A stretch of 64,000 bases of DNA from Phymatolithon calcareum (taxonomy: Eukaryota; Rhodophyta; Florideophyceae; Hapalidiales). A program made the translations under genes and the position numbers. Of the stretch, positions 18,848 to 30,239 are shown piece by piece. Below the pieces are notes generated by a model. The model had not been told where the DNA came from. It worked only from the letters and a program-made list of their open reading frames with translations, and made no database searches. Position 1 is the stretch's first letter. Every line of letters starts with the position of its first letter. Location: contig OZ345360.1 of the NCBI GenBank assembly GCA_977006965.1, forward strand, positions 930,001 to 994,000, in the 5' to 3' direction.

Positions 18848-19200
18848 AGTTTTTGGGTTTCATAAAATTGAGCTGACAGTTTTAAGACGGTTTTAGAACA
18901 GAACAACTGTTGTTATTAATGTTTGAGAATTATACGCTCATACTTGGGTGCGCATGAAGTACTTCTGGATAATAAGGTCGCCAGTATTTCGTCATGAAGG
19001 CCATTTGCAGTGCGCGAACCATTACGTTTGTAGTGTCTTCCCCATGCGAGATCGCAGTTCAATTAAACAATCAAGAAAAGCGTTAGGAAAAACATTGTTC
19101 AATGAAAGTACAAGCACGCCCATAATCGGAGGCCGTTTGGCCATTGGTTAAGAACAAGGGCTCATTGGAATGAAAAGACGACGGACGGATATGCGAACAA
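18848..19200. other. Shared 3' intergenic region, PDHB / arogenate dehydrogenase
   Basis: 353 bases between two convergent stop codons. It is AT-richer than the flanking genes and holds no recognised gene. Confidence 0.4.
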
Positions 19201-20252
19201 TTACTTTTTCGATTCAACTGCTTCCGCCTTCTCTGCCTCGTCAAGCTTGTCTCTTATATTTTTTAGCGCGGCCTCCAGCTTATCCAGCTCCGTGCGGGCG
19301 TTGGGATTGTACTTGTAGAGGCCATAAAACAGCTCAAAACTGTCCTTGCAAGTTGTATCAACAACTCCTAGCAAAGACTCGAAACCAGTGGTGTTAATTG
19401 GCGTACTGGCAACCTGCAACTCCGCCAGCATACGACCTGAGACGGAACAACGAGAGCACTGATTTGGTCAATAAGTCTGGTACAGAAAAGAGGCTCGACC
19501 AGTGCGGGAAGAGAAAAGAAAACGACAAACCAACCTGTAGTATGTGTGATAAATTGTGTCGATGCGGCGTATTCGTCGTGTTTTTCACACGTCATTTCAA
19601 CCATCCTGCATTTTGCCTTTTTCCAGATCTGCAAAAATGCATCGCAGGTTTCCTTACGGCTCGGATCGACACGCACGATTTCGTAAACAAACGGCAATCC
19701 ATCCCATGACACCTTGCCACTCTCAGGGCCAAACATGGGATGGGTGCACAAGATGTCAGCCGACGGCGGGAGCATACGCAACATGAGATCGTGTGCATAC
19801 ATCTTGACCGAAAGTACATCAACGACAAGCACCTCGGAAAGGCGCTCGGTCGGAAACTTCGACAAGACAGTATGCAAAGACATGATACTCGTGCAGAGAA
19901 TGACCGCGTCCGGCGATGCATCCATGAGAACATTAGCATCACGGACATATTCACAACCTATATGTGTTGCGGCTGCAGTGTAGTCACCCCGCGAGAAACC
20001 AATCACGCGATGGCCCTGGCGAGCAAACTCCTTACCAAGGAACTGACCGAAGTTTCCGAACCCGACAATCCCGATCGTGAGCGACGTGCGTTGGGTCATC
20101 GGCGCCATAATTGGGACGGTTTGCGTCATGCGCGCGCGGCAACACTTGAACAAGGTAGAGCGAGTGGAAATGGGGCGCGCTCCAAGTGAGACGTTTTCGT
20201 TCTTGTGGGGGTGCGTAGTGAAGGACGAGATGAACGCTAAGGGAATGGGCAT
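19201..20252 (-). CDS. TyrA: Arogenate (prephenate) dehydrogenase, plastid, two exons
   Basis: Oxidative decarboxylation of arogenate to tyrosine in the plastid. CDS = complement(join(19201..19436, 19535..20252)), 317 residues. A leader of about 55 residues (MPIPLAFISSFTT..) is followed by a Rossmann motif (TIGIVGFGNFGQFL), RVIGFSRGDYT, VLVVDVLSVK, the substrate-binding ILCTHPMFGPESGK and LPFVYEIVR, and EKHDEYAASTQFITHTTG. The frame then derails. Removing a 98-bp intron restores HTTGRMLAELQVASTPINTTGFE, and the exon-2 tail FELFYGLYKYNPNARTELDKLE matches plant arogenate dehydrogenases. The donor is the unusual GTTGGT; the acceptor is TCTCAG. Plant-type motifs favour arogenate over prephenate, but this is inferred. 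The product is a single-domain, unfused enzyme. Confidence 0.9.
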
Positions 20253-21188
20253 GAAAAAGATTAATTTATATGTCGGCAGGTGATTGCCGGCGATGCGCAA
20301 TCCAAATGTCGTCAATCCACGTTCGCACGTCGCGCCACCGCACATAACATGCTTACAGCATTCTGTTACATATTTTCATTGGTAATTTTGTTGGTTGACG
20401 ACGGAAAGGAGCCAATGTGCTTGAACCGTACAGATACCCCTACAAATTTTATCAAATTTATAGGACACGTGTGCGTCAACATCCAAGTCTCAATGAAATC
20501 TCCCGGGGCTCCAAACGACATCTCCAACGTTTCGCGTTGGAAGGACGCCGAAAACTCCAATGATATCACTCCACTTGTACAAAATAATATACCGATCGCA
20601 GAAAATCAGATTTTTTCGCAGCGCGACGGCTGCAGACTGATAAAGGAACTCACAGACTCTTGCCTCCACCTCGACATTGTTCAAATGGCGGAAGCAACAC
20701 TCTCCTCCACTCGTTCCCTGCGAAGGACTAATTTAATATGTTACTGTACTGTCGAGAGGTCCGAATTTTCTCCCAAGTAACGTTTGTTTTTAAGGTTTTT
20801 AGAGGACGAAATAAGACTGGAGAAAAATTCTAAGCTTTGCATCAGCAGATATTTCTCCAGAGTGAAATCGTTCCCCTTTGCGCAAGAAGAGAACACAATC
20901 GGAACATGGATAGGCCTAAGAAATGGGCGGTGGAATGTGATGCTGCGACCAGACTTCTTTCCGCGTTTGTCATGTGGTGGAGAAAAACTGAAAGTCCAGC
21001 CATTGGCCCACTGTGAGTCGGGCGAAATAGATCGTGGGTGCATCCGATGAGACAAGCCCGATCAAGGAAATAACAAAGCAGTGCCGGTGCTGGGTGAAGA
21101 AACCAAGCAATTTTCCGCACTGCAGATAGGAAATTGTCAAAAGCGTTTACAAACGTTCTCTTTTCAAAGATCAGAAAATACATCGCTC
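20253..21188. other. Intergenic gap, arogenate dehydrogenase to TXNDC9-like gene
   Basis: 936 bases holding the arogenate dehydrogenase promoter and the TXNDC9-like gene 3' end. A 166-codon plus-strand frame (20280-20780) matches nothing and overlaps the promoter; I do not call it. TACTGTA occurs at about 20742. Confidence 0.35.
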
Positions 21189-21830
21189 CTAACTGTTATC
21201 CGCCATACGCGTATCAGTGATTGACCCGACGTCAAAAAGCGCCTGTTCAAGACGCAGCGTGTTAAACTTTCCCGTCGGGTCAAGTTCGCTAAGTCCATGA
21301 AAAACTCGCTTGACTTCTCCGCCAAGGACGAGACACAAGGACGGTAGGATCTGAATTTTGAATTTATCCACAAGAAACGGCGCCTTTTCTGCGTCAAGAC
21401 CAGCAAACAATGTCTCCACATGGTTTTCAGCAATGCGGGATATATGTTCAAGAAACTCTTGTGTGATACGGGATGTGCCAGGACGATGGAAAATGCATAA
21501 AAACCGCTCTGACTCCTTGGCATGGGTGAAAAAGTCCTTCTCCTTGATTGTACGCAATTGCCCGTGCCCATTTCGCCTCCAACGCATATTGTTCTCAGCA
21601 TCGCACTTCATTTGCGCTATTCGACGACGTCGAATCGACTCTAAGTCATCTTCGCCGAGTTTGTCGAGTTTCTCAATCTCATCATCAAGTGCAGTCTCGA
21701 TTTGCTTCGCAGCCCCCAGAAGCGCCTCCTCCAAAATCTTCTCTTGCATTCTGAGCACAACAAACTGCACAGGTCCGGGGCGAAAGTGATGCTGACCGAC
21801 GCGATGGGTTGTAGGTGCAGTTGCCGACAC
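21189..21830 (-). CDS. TXNDC9 / phosducin-like protein 3 homologue
   Basis: Cytosolic co-chaperone family that helps the CCT chaperonin fold tubulin and actin. The 213-residue product (human TXNDC9 226) has the family's N-terminal helix (QIETALDDEIEKLDKLGEDD, LESIRRRRIAQMK), the linker GHGQLRTIKEKDFF, and a degenerate thioredoxin fold (FLCIFHRPGTSRITQEFLEH, HVETLFAGLDAEKAPFLVDK, IQILPSLCLVLGGEV, GLSELD). As in the family, the catalytic CxxC is missing (PGTS). The first 27 residues before MQEKILEE look unlike the family. A TTGTGCTCAG sequence just before them could be a splice acceptor, so the true first exon may lie upstream, or translation starts at MQEK (21749). Confidence 0.85.
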   Translation of the reverse strand: MSATAPTTHRVGQHHFRPGPVQFVVLRMQEKILEEALLGAAKQIETALDDEIEKLDKLGEDDLESIRRRRIAQMKCDAENNMRWRRNGHGQLRTIKEKDFFTHAKESERFLCIFHRPGTSRITQEFLEHISRIAENHVETLFAGLDAEKAPFLVDKFKIQILPSLCLVLGGEVKRVFHGLSELDPTGKFNTLRLEQALFDVGSITDTRMADNS

Positions 21831-22388
21831 TTGGGTCTCAATGTGGCCAAAATCAGCATGACTGCAATTGTCGTATCATACGTGGCGGTATTTGCCACTT
21901 TTTGAAACGCTATCATGTCCAAGTCACATTCAATGTGCAAGCCCATGACGTTCCAGCTGAGGTTTGGTTATGTCGCATCGAAACGCATTGTCCTGCTCAA
22001 CGCATCACCCTGCCAAATTCTTTCAAAAGCAAACACAGCGGAAGCCAGCGGAAAGGTTTGTTTGAAAACAGTTTCCCCTCCCATGACCTTCGCCTTCTGC
22101 CGTCCGGTTCGCTCACGCGATGCGGCTCATTGACTGCTTGGCCGCTTGTTACGGACATTCGGAAAGATGGTGCGGATTTCGTAATCGAGGGAATCATGCA
22201 ATAAAAATTGCCTTCTCCCCAGTTGGATGGTTGACTTTGGAAAGAGCATGTTGAAAAGTGCGGTTGTTCTCGTGCTCTTAATATTATTGTTTCTCACAGA
22301 AACGTAACGCTTTCCTAGCTGTTCATTGAGAACACTCATTAGCAAAGACCTGAGAAACTTCGTGGATTACGAAAATACGCTATGGAGC

Positions 22389-22480
22389 TTCGGCGCAGAA
22401 AAGGCAGGCAGATACGACTCCATCGGCCATGAATTCCACATACATATACATGTGATATCTGCCTACCTTTTCTGCGCTGA
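22389..22480. repeat. Imperfect inverted repeat, pre-miRNA-like hairpin 1
   Basis: Arms at about 22394-22415 and 22454-22476 are complementary over about 22 bases with only a couple of mismatches (core CGCAGAAAAGG.AGGCAGATA). Weaker pairing extends outward. The loop is about 40 bases. Size and shape resemble a plant or algal microRNA precursor, but a small foldback element would look the same. Strand of transcription unknown. Confidence 0.6.
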
Positions 22481-23092
22481 ACATGTTCACACTTTGGCAG
22501 CGGCAGTTTCACTAGAGAAACAGAATGCCAAAGAAAGGTTTGTCTGAGACATGTATGACAGAACCTCAGACTTGGTTCGGAATTACATCCTCGTTCTTCG
22601 AAGTGTTTCTTCGGTGCCTTATGAAATATTCCTCGTGGCACTTCCTTTCCCTCTGACTGAACTCCGCTATGTTTTGAAGGCATTGCACTCCGCCACTATT
22701 ATCATGATGATAGCGAACTGTACTTTCGCATCGCGTTACCGTCCCATCATTTTGCTCCTACATATTTCTTGTTATAATTGCCCCTGGCCTCTTATCGAAG
22801 GAGCTCATTTTGTATTTACGGATTCTTTCTTTCTTTATCTTCTCGCAGAAAACGTCGAATCTTAAGCGCCTGAACTTGCCCTGGATCAACTCTCAGAGTT
22901 CAACAAACTAGAAGTTATCATTGCTTCTCGCTGTATGCATATTCTACAGTTTTGATCTGAACACTTTCAATGATTTGCTTTAGAAAGACAGCCCGATCAG
23001 AACAGCGTAGGATTACGTCTGCCTTTTGCGTAATTTTCTGTTGTACGCACCGTCTTTGCTCTCACAGAGGAGTGTGAGCTCGCTGCATTAGA

Positions 23093-23199
23093 ACAGTGAA
23101 AATGCATCCCCATGAATCGAGTTCATGCAGATATGTATGTATTCCGGCCTGACCTATACTTTTAGATAAAGTCGTTTCGTGTGGATGCATTTTCATTGT
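23093..23199. repeat. Imperfect inverted repeat, pre-miRNA-like hairpin 2
   Basis: Arms at 23093-23120 and 23171-23199 pair over about 28 bases with scattered single mismatches; the best core is TGAAAATGCATCC with its complement. The loop is about 50 bases. It is not similar in sequence to hairpin 1, which lies 600 bases upstream. Confidence 0.6.
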
Positions 23200-25493
23200 T
23201 CTCTTTCTTCTTGAACGTGGTGATTGCTGGCCACATCGCAGCAAGGCATAGAAATGGGCATGACGGACAGACAGAGTGCTGTGAACGAGTGACAAAAGTG
23301 TGGACGATTCAGAAGACCGAATCGGGGAGAGGACGAAAGGAATGGTGTTGATTAGAGGAGTACGAGGCAGAAGCAGAATACTGCGTCATCGAATAGTGAA
23401 GATCAGGGCCGAGATGGGATCGTATTCACTCTAGACCGCCGAGCCGCGTAGCGTCCGAGTCCGAGTGGAAGTACATAGCCCTTGTTGGCGCGGCGCGGGT
23501 GGCTTTGGCGAGTAGACAAGGGCGATTGGATGTGCAGTGGTTCGCTGCGTGACACGCATGCACGGTTTTCGATGGCGAAAAAACCAGCCCGGCGAAACGT
23601 GGCATGAAGAGCAAATACGGGATGGAGCCTGGGCGCCTCAGGGCCGGAGAGCGTGAATGTGAGGGACCAGTGCAGTTGAAGAGAGAATGAGTGTACATCG
23701 CTCTCAAAAATATAGACAGAGCTCGAGGGTGGGGCGGGGATGACGCCGCGGGCAATTTAACAGAGTTGAGGTGAATCGGTGGCAATATACAGGACGCTGC
23801 AGAGGCCGTACGACACGAAGGGGAGGAGAGGGATCAGGAGAAGTTCGAAAGCGTGTGGGGGGGGCGGGGAGTGGGAGGCCTCGTTGAGATGGAGGCGGGT
23901 GTGCTGGACCATCACAGCACTGATGGTGTGTTTTTGGATTCAACTTCAAAATATGGCACATGGGTTGACCAGGACACACAGGTACAGTATCATACACCTC
24001 TGACAACACTTGGCTGGCCTATCGATAACCCAGCTCTGACACTTCGATATCATACTTTAGGTCCAGGGCCACGTCGTTGGACCGATGGTCTGAGCTGCCA
24101 ACGCTGGCATGCACAGCGATCGTTGTACAGTATGGATCTCGATGGAACAGTACAGCAGGGTAACCTAATTTTTTTTTGGACAGGTGGTCAAGAGACAAAC
24201 AAAAATCCTACGCATTCTCTCGTTCATTGCTGCTGATGCCGCTGCGACATCGATTTTATTTCGAAAAATAACTCTTTTCTGCTTTTTCTTATTGAGCTGG
24301 ACAACATGAAGATCCAACAAGGCGTGCCGGAAATAAGTTGAGCGTGGCAGATCATGCTTCTACATACCATGCCATTACAGCACTGTCCGATGTGTTTATG
24401 GCGCAGAGACCCGGTTTTTCGTTATTTTCTCTGTAATGTCCAGCGGTATCATAGCGAGCGTCCGTTTCTCCAAATGTATGAATATTTCGCACATGCGCGT
24501 GTAACAGCATTAAATCTGGCGGCTCAGAGAGTTGCACGGCGCATCACAGGAAACTCGGTCCACATTACATTTTGTACCAGAAATCTAAAATACAGTACAG
24601 AAATTGCGAAAAGTTGCACCTCAAGAACTCGGCTTCAGTTACAGATCATACTGTACCAAAGGAGACGTCCTGCCCGGTGGAGCATATATCCACGTATCCT
24701 TGAAAATATTTCAACAAAAACGAAAAAAACTATGTGGTGGCAAAACTCACGAGACGAGCCGTGTGTGCCTTGTTTCATAAAAACTGCATATTCTGTCGAC
24801 AGACAAGCTACAAGTGCAGAAGTCCCACGGTGCATCACTTCTCTGGGGAGATTGTCCATGTATGATACGAATACAATACCCTAAGTGGACACGTGACGTG
24901 ACTCAACGGGAATCAGGGGACGGTATTCAAATGCACTCTTCAGTGCTGGAAAAAAGATAAAATTATTCAAAAAATGCGTTGTGGAAGCAGAATGTAAGCC
25001 GGATTGGGAAACTCATAAAATACTGTAGCAACCGGTTTCAAATTCGAACGAACGGACTTGATTTGGACAATTTTTGCCAGATATAAGGCGCGTCAAGCTG
25101 CGCCCCCACGCCGTCAAATAATCCTTTGGGAAGAGAGCTTAATCTGTAACGGTACGGAGCATTTTTCCTTGCTCGACCAAGCCATCTCTTCGACCAAACC
25201 AGCGGGACCCCAACCCAACCCGGTTTTTACTCAGTTCGTAAGCCGTTTTAAGGAGGCCCGCCACCCACTTGTATTGGGAACATCTACCTTCTGTCCCTCC
25301 CTACCCCTTTTGCCCCGGCTACACTCCGTCGAGCAGAGCCATTTCCCCTACGTCCGCAGTCAACCGCACCCCATACCTGCATATACTATCGCGGAAGGGA
25401 CTGCCAAACGTTTCGCCGGCCAACCCACCCACCCAGGTTGATCACCCTCTCCAAATAGGACACTTTCGAGCCACAGGCGCACAAAAAACTCGT

Positions 25494-26301
25494 ATGGCTA
25501 CCACATCTGCTGTTCCCGATTTTGACCCCCCTTCGTCCCCTGATTCTCTAGCCGGAAGCGTCGATAGTTCGTATGCATCGGAAGAATCATCGCTTATCGG
25601 AAGAACACTCACTCTTTACGACTGGGATGACACATTCTTACCGTAAGTTTGAACTCTTCGCTTTCAGCATGCACGCGAGCTTCTCGCATTCCCACTGTCC
25701 GCAGTGTTCTGACCATCATTTCATGCATTTTGCCTTTTTTTCGCGCAGTTCAACATATCTCGCCAATCTCGGACTTCGAGTCGATGAAGACGGAGAACTG
25801 CCGTACGATCTGGCCACAGAGCTATCAATCCTAGAAGGGCAAGTCATCAAAATTTTGGAAGAGTCCCTGCTTCATGGAATAGTCAAGGTCGTCACCAATG
25901 CGGAAGAGGGCTGGGTTGAATTATCTGGCTCTCGTTTTATGCCGAAACTAACTAACTTCATTCAAATGGCGGGCATAAAAATCGTGTCCGCCCGCACATC
26001 GTACGAAGCACAATACCCAGATTCACCATCATCTTGGAAAACTGCGGCGTTTGTCAACGAAGTTGACGAATCCTTTCCGGACGTCGATGAACTTAACGTT
26101 CTTGTTCTTGGAGATTCCTTGAGCGAACGTGATGCCGCACATGCTCTCGCAGGTCGAATGCCGGGATCGGTCGTGAAAAGTATTAAGCTTGTGGAGCGAC
26201 CGAATATCGCTCAGTTACAGCGACAGATCACACTGCTTTCAGGGTCATTCCGAGATCTCCGCGACCATCAAGGATCGTTCGATGTGAATCTCACCTGCTA
26301 A
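25494..26301 (+). CDS. DWDD-motif HAD-like protein of protist/algal type, two exons
   Basis: CDS = join(25494..25642, 25749..26301), 233 residues; a 106-bp intron with a GTAAGT donor and GCGCAG acceptor splits the motif YDWDDTFLP|STYLANLGL. The first 35 residues are Ser/Pro-rich and disordered. The rest looks like the HAD-like proteins of oomycetes, ciliates and algae that carry DWDDT (HAD motif I), VTNAEEGWVELSGSRFMP (motif II region), ISAR-type IVSARTSYEAQYP, WKTAAF and a late LGDSLSERDAAHAL segment. The motif-I pattern DxD is intact. Biochemical activity is not established for this family to my knowledge. The unspliced exon-1 frame extends upstream to 25269, but that part is proline-rich and lacks homology. 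Confidence 0.8.
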
Positions 26302-27578
26302 CGGACAAACACATGGTGTGTGTTCCTTATTTTTCCCACTTCCGTTCAGTTTAATTTAGAGGTGCTCCTCGCGTGGCAATACTCCCCCATGTATATTTTC
26401 ATGTACAAGTATCAGCCGATGAAGCTGTAATATTAGGTTAGCCAAGCACCGTGCGGATACGCTCAACTCTGCCCTTCCCACACGCAGGTTTTGTGCCAAG
26501 CTTGAGCGCTAATAAAAGTATGCTAATCAAGTTCGACCGAACTCCCTCACACACGTTCCCACCTTGGCTCAGCCATTTGCAATCGCTTTGCATCTGCCCA
26601 GCAGACGTTTTAGTCGAATGTAAGCATTCTTCATATAATAAGTCGGGACGATCCTTGCCAGCCCTCGTTTACCCTGAAGTTCACCGCTTTTCTCCTATTC
26701 TCAAAAATGTGAGTTGATATCCACGAATACTGTATTTCGTAGTGCTCCACATCAATGAAGGTTGACGAGATGGGTTGATTGACTTTTCACATGCAGTGCA
26801 GATTTGTGACACATCAGCCATAATGAAGATCAGCCGTAGAAGAGCGAGCCTTCGCCCGGTTTCCAATTCCCCTGGGGTCACGCCGACACAAATTGTAAGT
26901 TGTGTTTCCAGCCATTTGGATTCATATTGCGGATCAACCGGGCCAGTCTTCTGGAGAGGCTGCATATCTTTCCGTGCTGACGTTGAACACATCGCGGCAT
27001 GGGCTGGTTCGATCTTCTGATAGATCTCGAGATCTTCAATGAGCCCTGGTTCTTCCGATTTGTTCGTATGCAACGTCAGTGCAGGACACCTGAGCGTTCG
27101 TCAGTCGTCTCTTATATTCTGGATCGATAGTCCAGTCGCTTTTCCAATCGCATTAGTAGTGCCCAGTTCCTAATTTTAAGACATTGCCCATTTGTGCAGT
27201 ACGATGGACGCGCTGACTTGACTCATTCTTTCGCTCATCGTTGTCATTGATATTTCGTCATCTGCCCACCCATGACACGGTCCCCATTTCTCGAAAGTGG
27301 TTGCCGAGAATTGTACAGTAGAGAAAGGCAGGGGAGTTTACGAAACGCGTTTCAGCATGCATGATATTTTTATCATGCTGACGAAAATCAAAGCCAGCAT
27401 GTATCAATTGAAATGCACGTGTTGCTCTTTTTTATCATACCATTCGTTTCGCGGGCACATCCCCCCTCATTCATATATGAATAATTCCATTGAAATTAAA
27501 TTTTTCTGCCGCGCTTGAAGCTCATGGCATTCCGTTGGAGAAGCTGTACTGTACAGTACTAGTCCCGGATCTACCCAA
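26302..27578. other. Intergenic gap upstream of aladin
   Basis: 1.28 kb without a recognised gene. A small hairpin lies at about 27353-27376 (CAGCAT..ATGCTG). A GTACTGTACAGTAC palindrome lies at about 27547-27560, some 20-30 bases before the aladin start codon. Confidence 0.4.
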
Positions 27579-29090
27579 ATGCCTGCCATGAGCGAGGAAG
27601 TCTTTCACAACGGGTTTGCAAACTTTGGCATAGTTCCCGACAAGTACGGACATCGCACCTTACTTGAACATCGAGCTGTTCTGGTTTCTTTACCTCCAAC
27701 ATATCCAAACACCCAAGATGACCTAGACGTCTCGAGCGACAACTACGAACAAAACGGTGGCGCGGCACAACATCCCATTCTCATTCCTCCCTCCAATGCA
27801 GAAGTGGAGACTGCGCTACGCCATCTCGGCGCCACGCTCGATGCATCGGGCATGAGCTCAATTGACCCGCGTTACCTCGTAACTCTACGCGCACTAGGTC
27901 TTCCACATCCAAGCGCTGGTCATCGCAGTCTATCGCGTCGCGCAAATGCATCTCCTAATATGCTCTCTCGACCACGAACCGTGCCACCACCGCCAACCGG
28001 TCCCCTCGCCCGAGTCCGTGCCATAATCGACGCCGCAGTCGGCGCACACGCTTACCTCCCACCACACCCATCCATTCTCTCATGGCACTGCACCGATGAG
28101 CGGATCGCGTTCGCGACACCGGATGATTGCGTTTGCATCTACAATGCGCGTCGAAGCGAATGGGAGCATCCCCCACTCGCAGCTGCCGCTGTCCAGAAAG
28201 TGTCTTGCATTTCCTTTCGTCCCAGCGTTGGTTGTACCATTGCTGTGGGATGTGCAGCCGGTGTAGCGCTCTGGACCCCGTCCCGCGGTCTCGTCTGGCT
28301 TACTCATGCAGGCCACACAAATGTCGTCGCTGTCGACTGGTCACCCGACGGTTCAAAACTTGTTTCTATGAGTGCTGACGACGCCTCTGCGCGCCTTTGG
28401 GATGTGGGTACTCGCACCTCTTCAGCTGCCAGTACGGGCGGATTAGCATTATTCTGCCCGGATCCCGGCGCAGATGTAGTGCTAATTGCGAGCGCGACAC
28501 GTCCCGCATTCCGACTCGTCGCGCTGGCGGACTGGGCCGTCGAAAGATGGGGCGCGCTGGCAGGGCCGGTGCGCGCTGCAGCCTGGGCACCAGATGGGAA
28601 AATGTTGATGATCGCAGCGGGCAATGAAGGCGCTTTACATGTACTGCGCGTCTCGCATGGCCCGTGTACGTCGACAGATCTTGCGTACACAGAGGTTACG
28701 GCAGTCCCGCGTTCGGGCCCCGGTGGTGCTGCGAAGCATATCGCGTGGGATCCACATGGAGAGCGTGTGGCGGTCGTGTTTGAAACACCTGCTGAGGACT
28801 ATAGTACTGAGCCTGTGGTATCGACGGTGGATAAATATGCGATGGACGAACATCGCCGGTATGCCGTGGCATTGTATGCCACGCAGCTTGAACCGACGTT
28901 CCAGATGAGCCCCATTGGATATGTGTCGGGCCCTCCACGAAGTGGGCCACCTACGGGTATTGCTTTTAAGCGGAGATGTGAGGGGAGGACTGGTGCGGTT
29001 TTGGCGGTGGCATGGGGAAGTGGAGCGGTGACTTTTACGCAATTAATTTTCAAGCCGGCGACGGTGTCTACACAGGGAAGGAATACTTAA
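27579..29090 (+). CDS. AAAS: Aladin-like WD40 nucleoporin
   Basis: Aladin sits at the nuclear pore, anchored by NDC1 in animals and plants. The 503-residue product (human 546) has an N-terminal region of about 165 residues, then a WD propeller. Diagnostic segments are ILSWHCTDERIAFATPDDCV, CISFRPSVGCTIAVGCAAGV with LWTPSRGLVWL, HTNVVAVDWSPDGSKLVSMS with RLWDVGT, and WGALAGPVRAAAWAPDGKM, each lining up with the corresponding aladin blade. The composition is GC-rich and Ala-rich compared with neighbours. No intron is evident. Start: MPAMSEE at 27579 (MSEE, 27588, is an alternative). A TACTGTACAGTA palindrome lies close upstream. Confidence 0.85.
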   Translation: MPAMSEEVFHNGFANFGIVPDKYGHRTLLEHRAVLVSLPPTYPNTQDDLDVSSDNYEQNGGAAQHPILIPPSNAEVETALRHLGATLDASGMSSIDPRYLVTLRALGLPHPSAGHRSLSRRANASPNMLSRPRTVPPPPTGPLARVRAIIDAAVGAHAYLPPHPSILSWHCTDERIAFATPDDCVCIYNARRSEWEHPPLAAAAVQKVSCISFRPSVGCTIAVGCAAGVALWTPSRGLVWLTHAGHTNVVAVDWSPDGSKLVSMSADDASARLWDVGTRTSSAASTGGLALFCPDPGADVVLIASATRPAFRLVALADWAVERWGALAGPVRAAAWAPDGKMLMIAAGNEGALHVLRVSHGPCTSTDLAYTEVTAVPRSGPGGAAKHIAWDPHGERVAVVFETPAEDYSTEPVVSTVDKYAMDEHRRYAVALYATQLEPTFQMSPIGYVSGPPRSGPPTGIAFKRRCEGRTGAVLAVAWGSGAVTFTQLIFKPATVSTQGRNT

Positions 29091-30239
29091 AGGTCTGTGT
29101 TGGTCTGTAATGGAGAGTCATCGTTCTGTAGACTACTAATTAGTAAAAATGTTTAACATATCTTACTCGTGGGACTAATGCTCCACTGACAGTGACAGAA
29201 GCATGTGAAAAATTGCAGAGGGCGGAGCGCTACCTTCTTTTGGTGACTAAGGAGCAACAAACTTTTGCTGTTGTCAACAGTTCATCCTTCGCGGGATGCA
29301 TTCCGCTCATTTTCAAACGATCCACCGTTCTCGAGTAGTTGTTCTTGTAGCATCTACTAAAGATAACTGGCGCTCTCGACAGCATAGGAGACAAGAACCA
29401 CATCTGCGGTCGGTTCATCCACACTCCCGTTGCTAATATGCTCGGTATGCAGCGGCGAAAGAAGTCAGCGCCATTCCTGTACCGTTGGGAGGATGACAGC
29501 TTTTCACGTAATCCTGAAATCAGGACTTTCATCCCTACGGTTCAATGGTAAAGTGGGCATCTGCGATTTGGATCTGATGGAATGCCACAACCAGCGAAGA
29601 GTAGTCCTCGGAGAGCTGGTGAGAACCATTTCGTTTCCCCAGAATTGGATCGAGAAAATTTTCTCGTTAAATGTGGTCTGAGGGGGCCAGGGCTACTAGC
29701 AAGTAGATTTTTATTGATTGCTAGATACAGTGCAATTCGATTTGCAAGTAGCAGTCCCGGCGATTGTCTGCAAGTTGTATTGCAAGTTGATAGCCTGCAT
29801 TTATGACATGGGCCACGTCACGCAGCGCTGTATCCACACGTGGACTGAACGCCACGTCAGTACTGTAAACACTTGAATTGGTGCTCTACGTTTGTGACTA
29901 TGATGGATTCGGCATAATACGTACCGAGATGGTACAGTATAAATTAGAGAGTGCATGACATGCACTACTGTACATTGTGTCCGCTCAACACAGTCAAACA
30001 TTTTGCAATTCGTATTGCAAGTAGGCGGGTTTTTTGCAGTCCCACTCCAGTACAAGTAGATTGCAGTATACTGCAAGTCCAGTATACTGGATAGGACCCC
30101 TGGAGGGGGCTCATACACTCGTCCAACACGGCTGGCAAAGGATTTTGCTCAACCTTTAAATACTCTCGCACTTTCCTATATGCAATACCGACAAGTCGCT
30201 GCAGCATTATAGACTGCGACAGTGGTACGCCTCTTCGTC

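Larger units (their letters stand above)
21831..25493. other. 3.7-kb gene-poor region with two hairpins
   Basis: No gene is recognised. It holds two long imperfect inverted repeats (22389-22480 and 23093-23199), a purine-rich, GC-richer stretch at about 23300-23880, and five copies of TACTGTA/TACAGTA. Open frames such as 24354-24884 have no coding-like composition. The last 400 bases should include the promoter of the next gene. Confidence 0.4.

Noticed and set aside
20280-20780. 166-codon open frame upstream of arogenate dehydrogenase
   Set aside because: No domain, composition unlike neighbouring genes, and it overlaps the expected promoter.
23853-24236. Plus-strand frame with a SKYGTWV string like an FHA domain
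   Set aside because: The FHA Ser-x-x-His motif and glycine turn are missing, and the flanking residues look like translated non-coding DNA.
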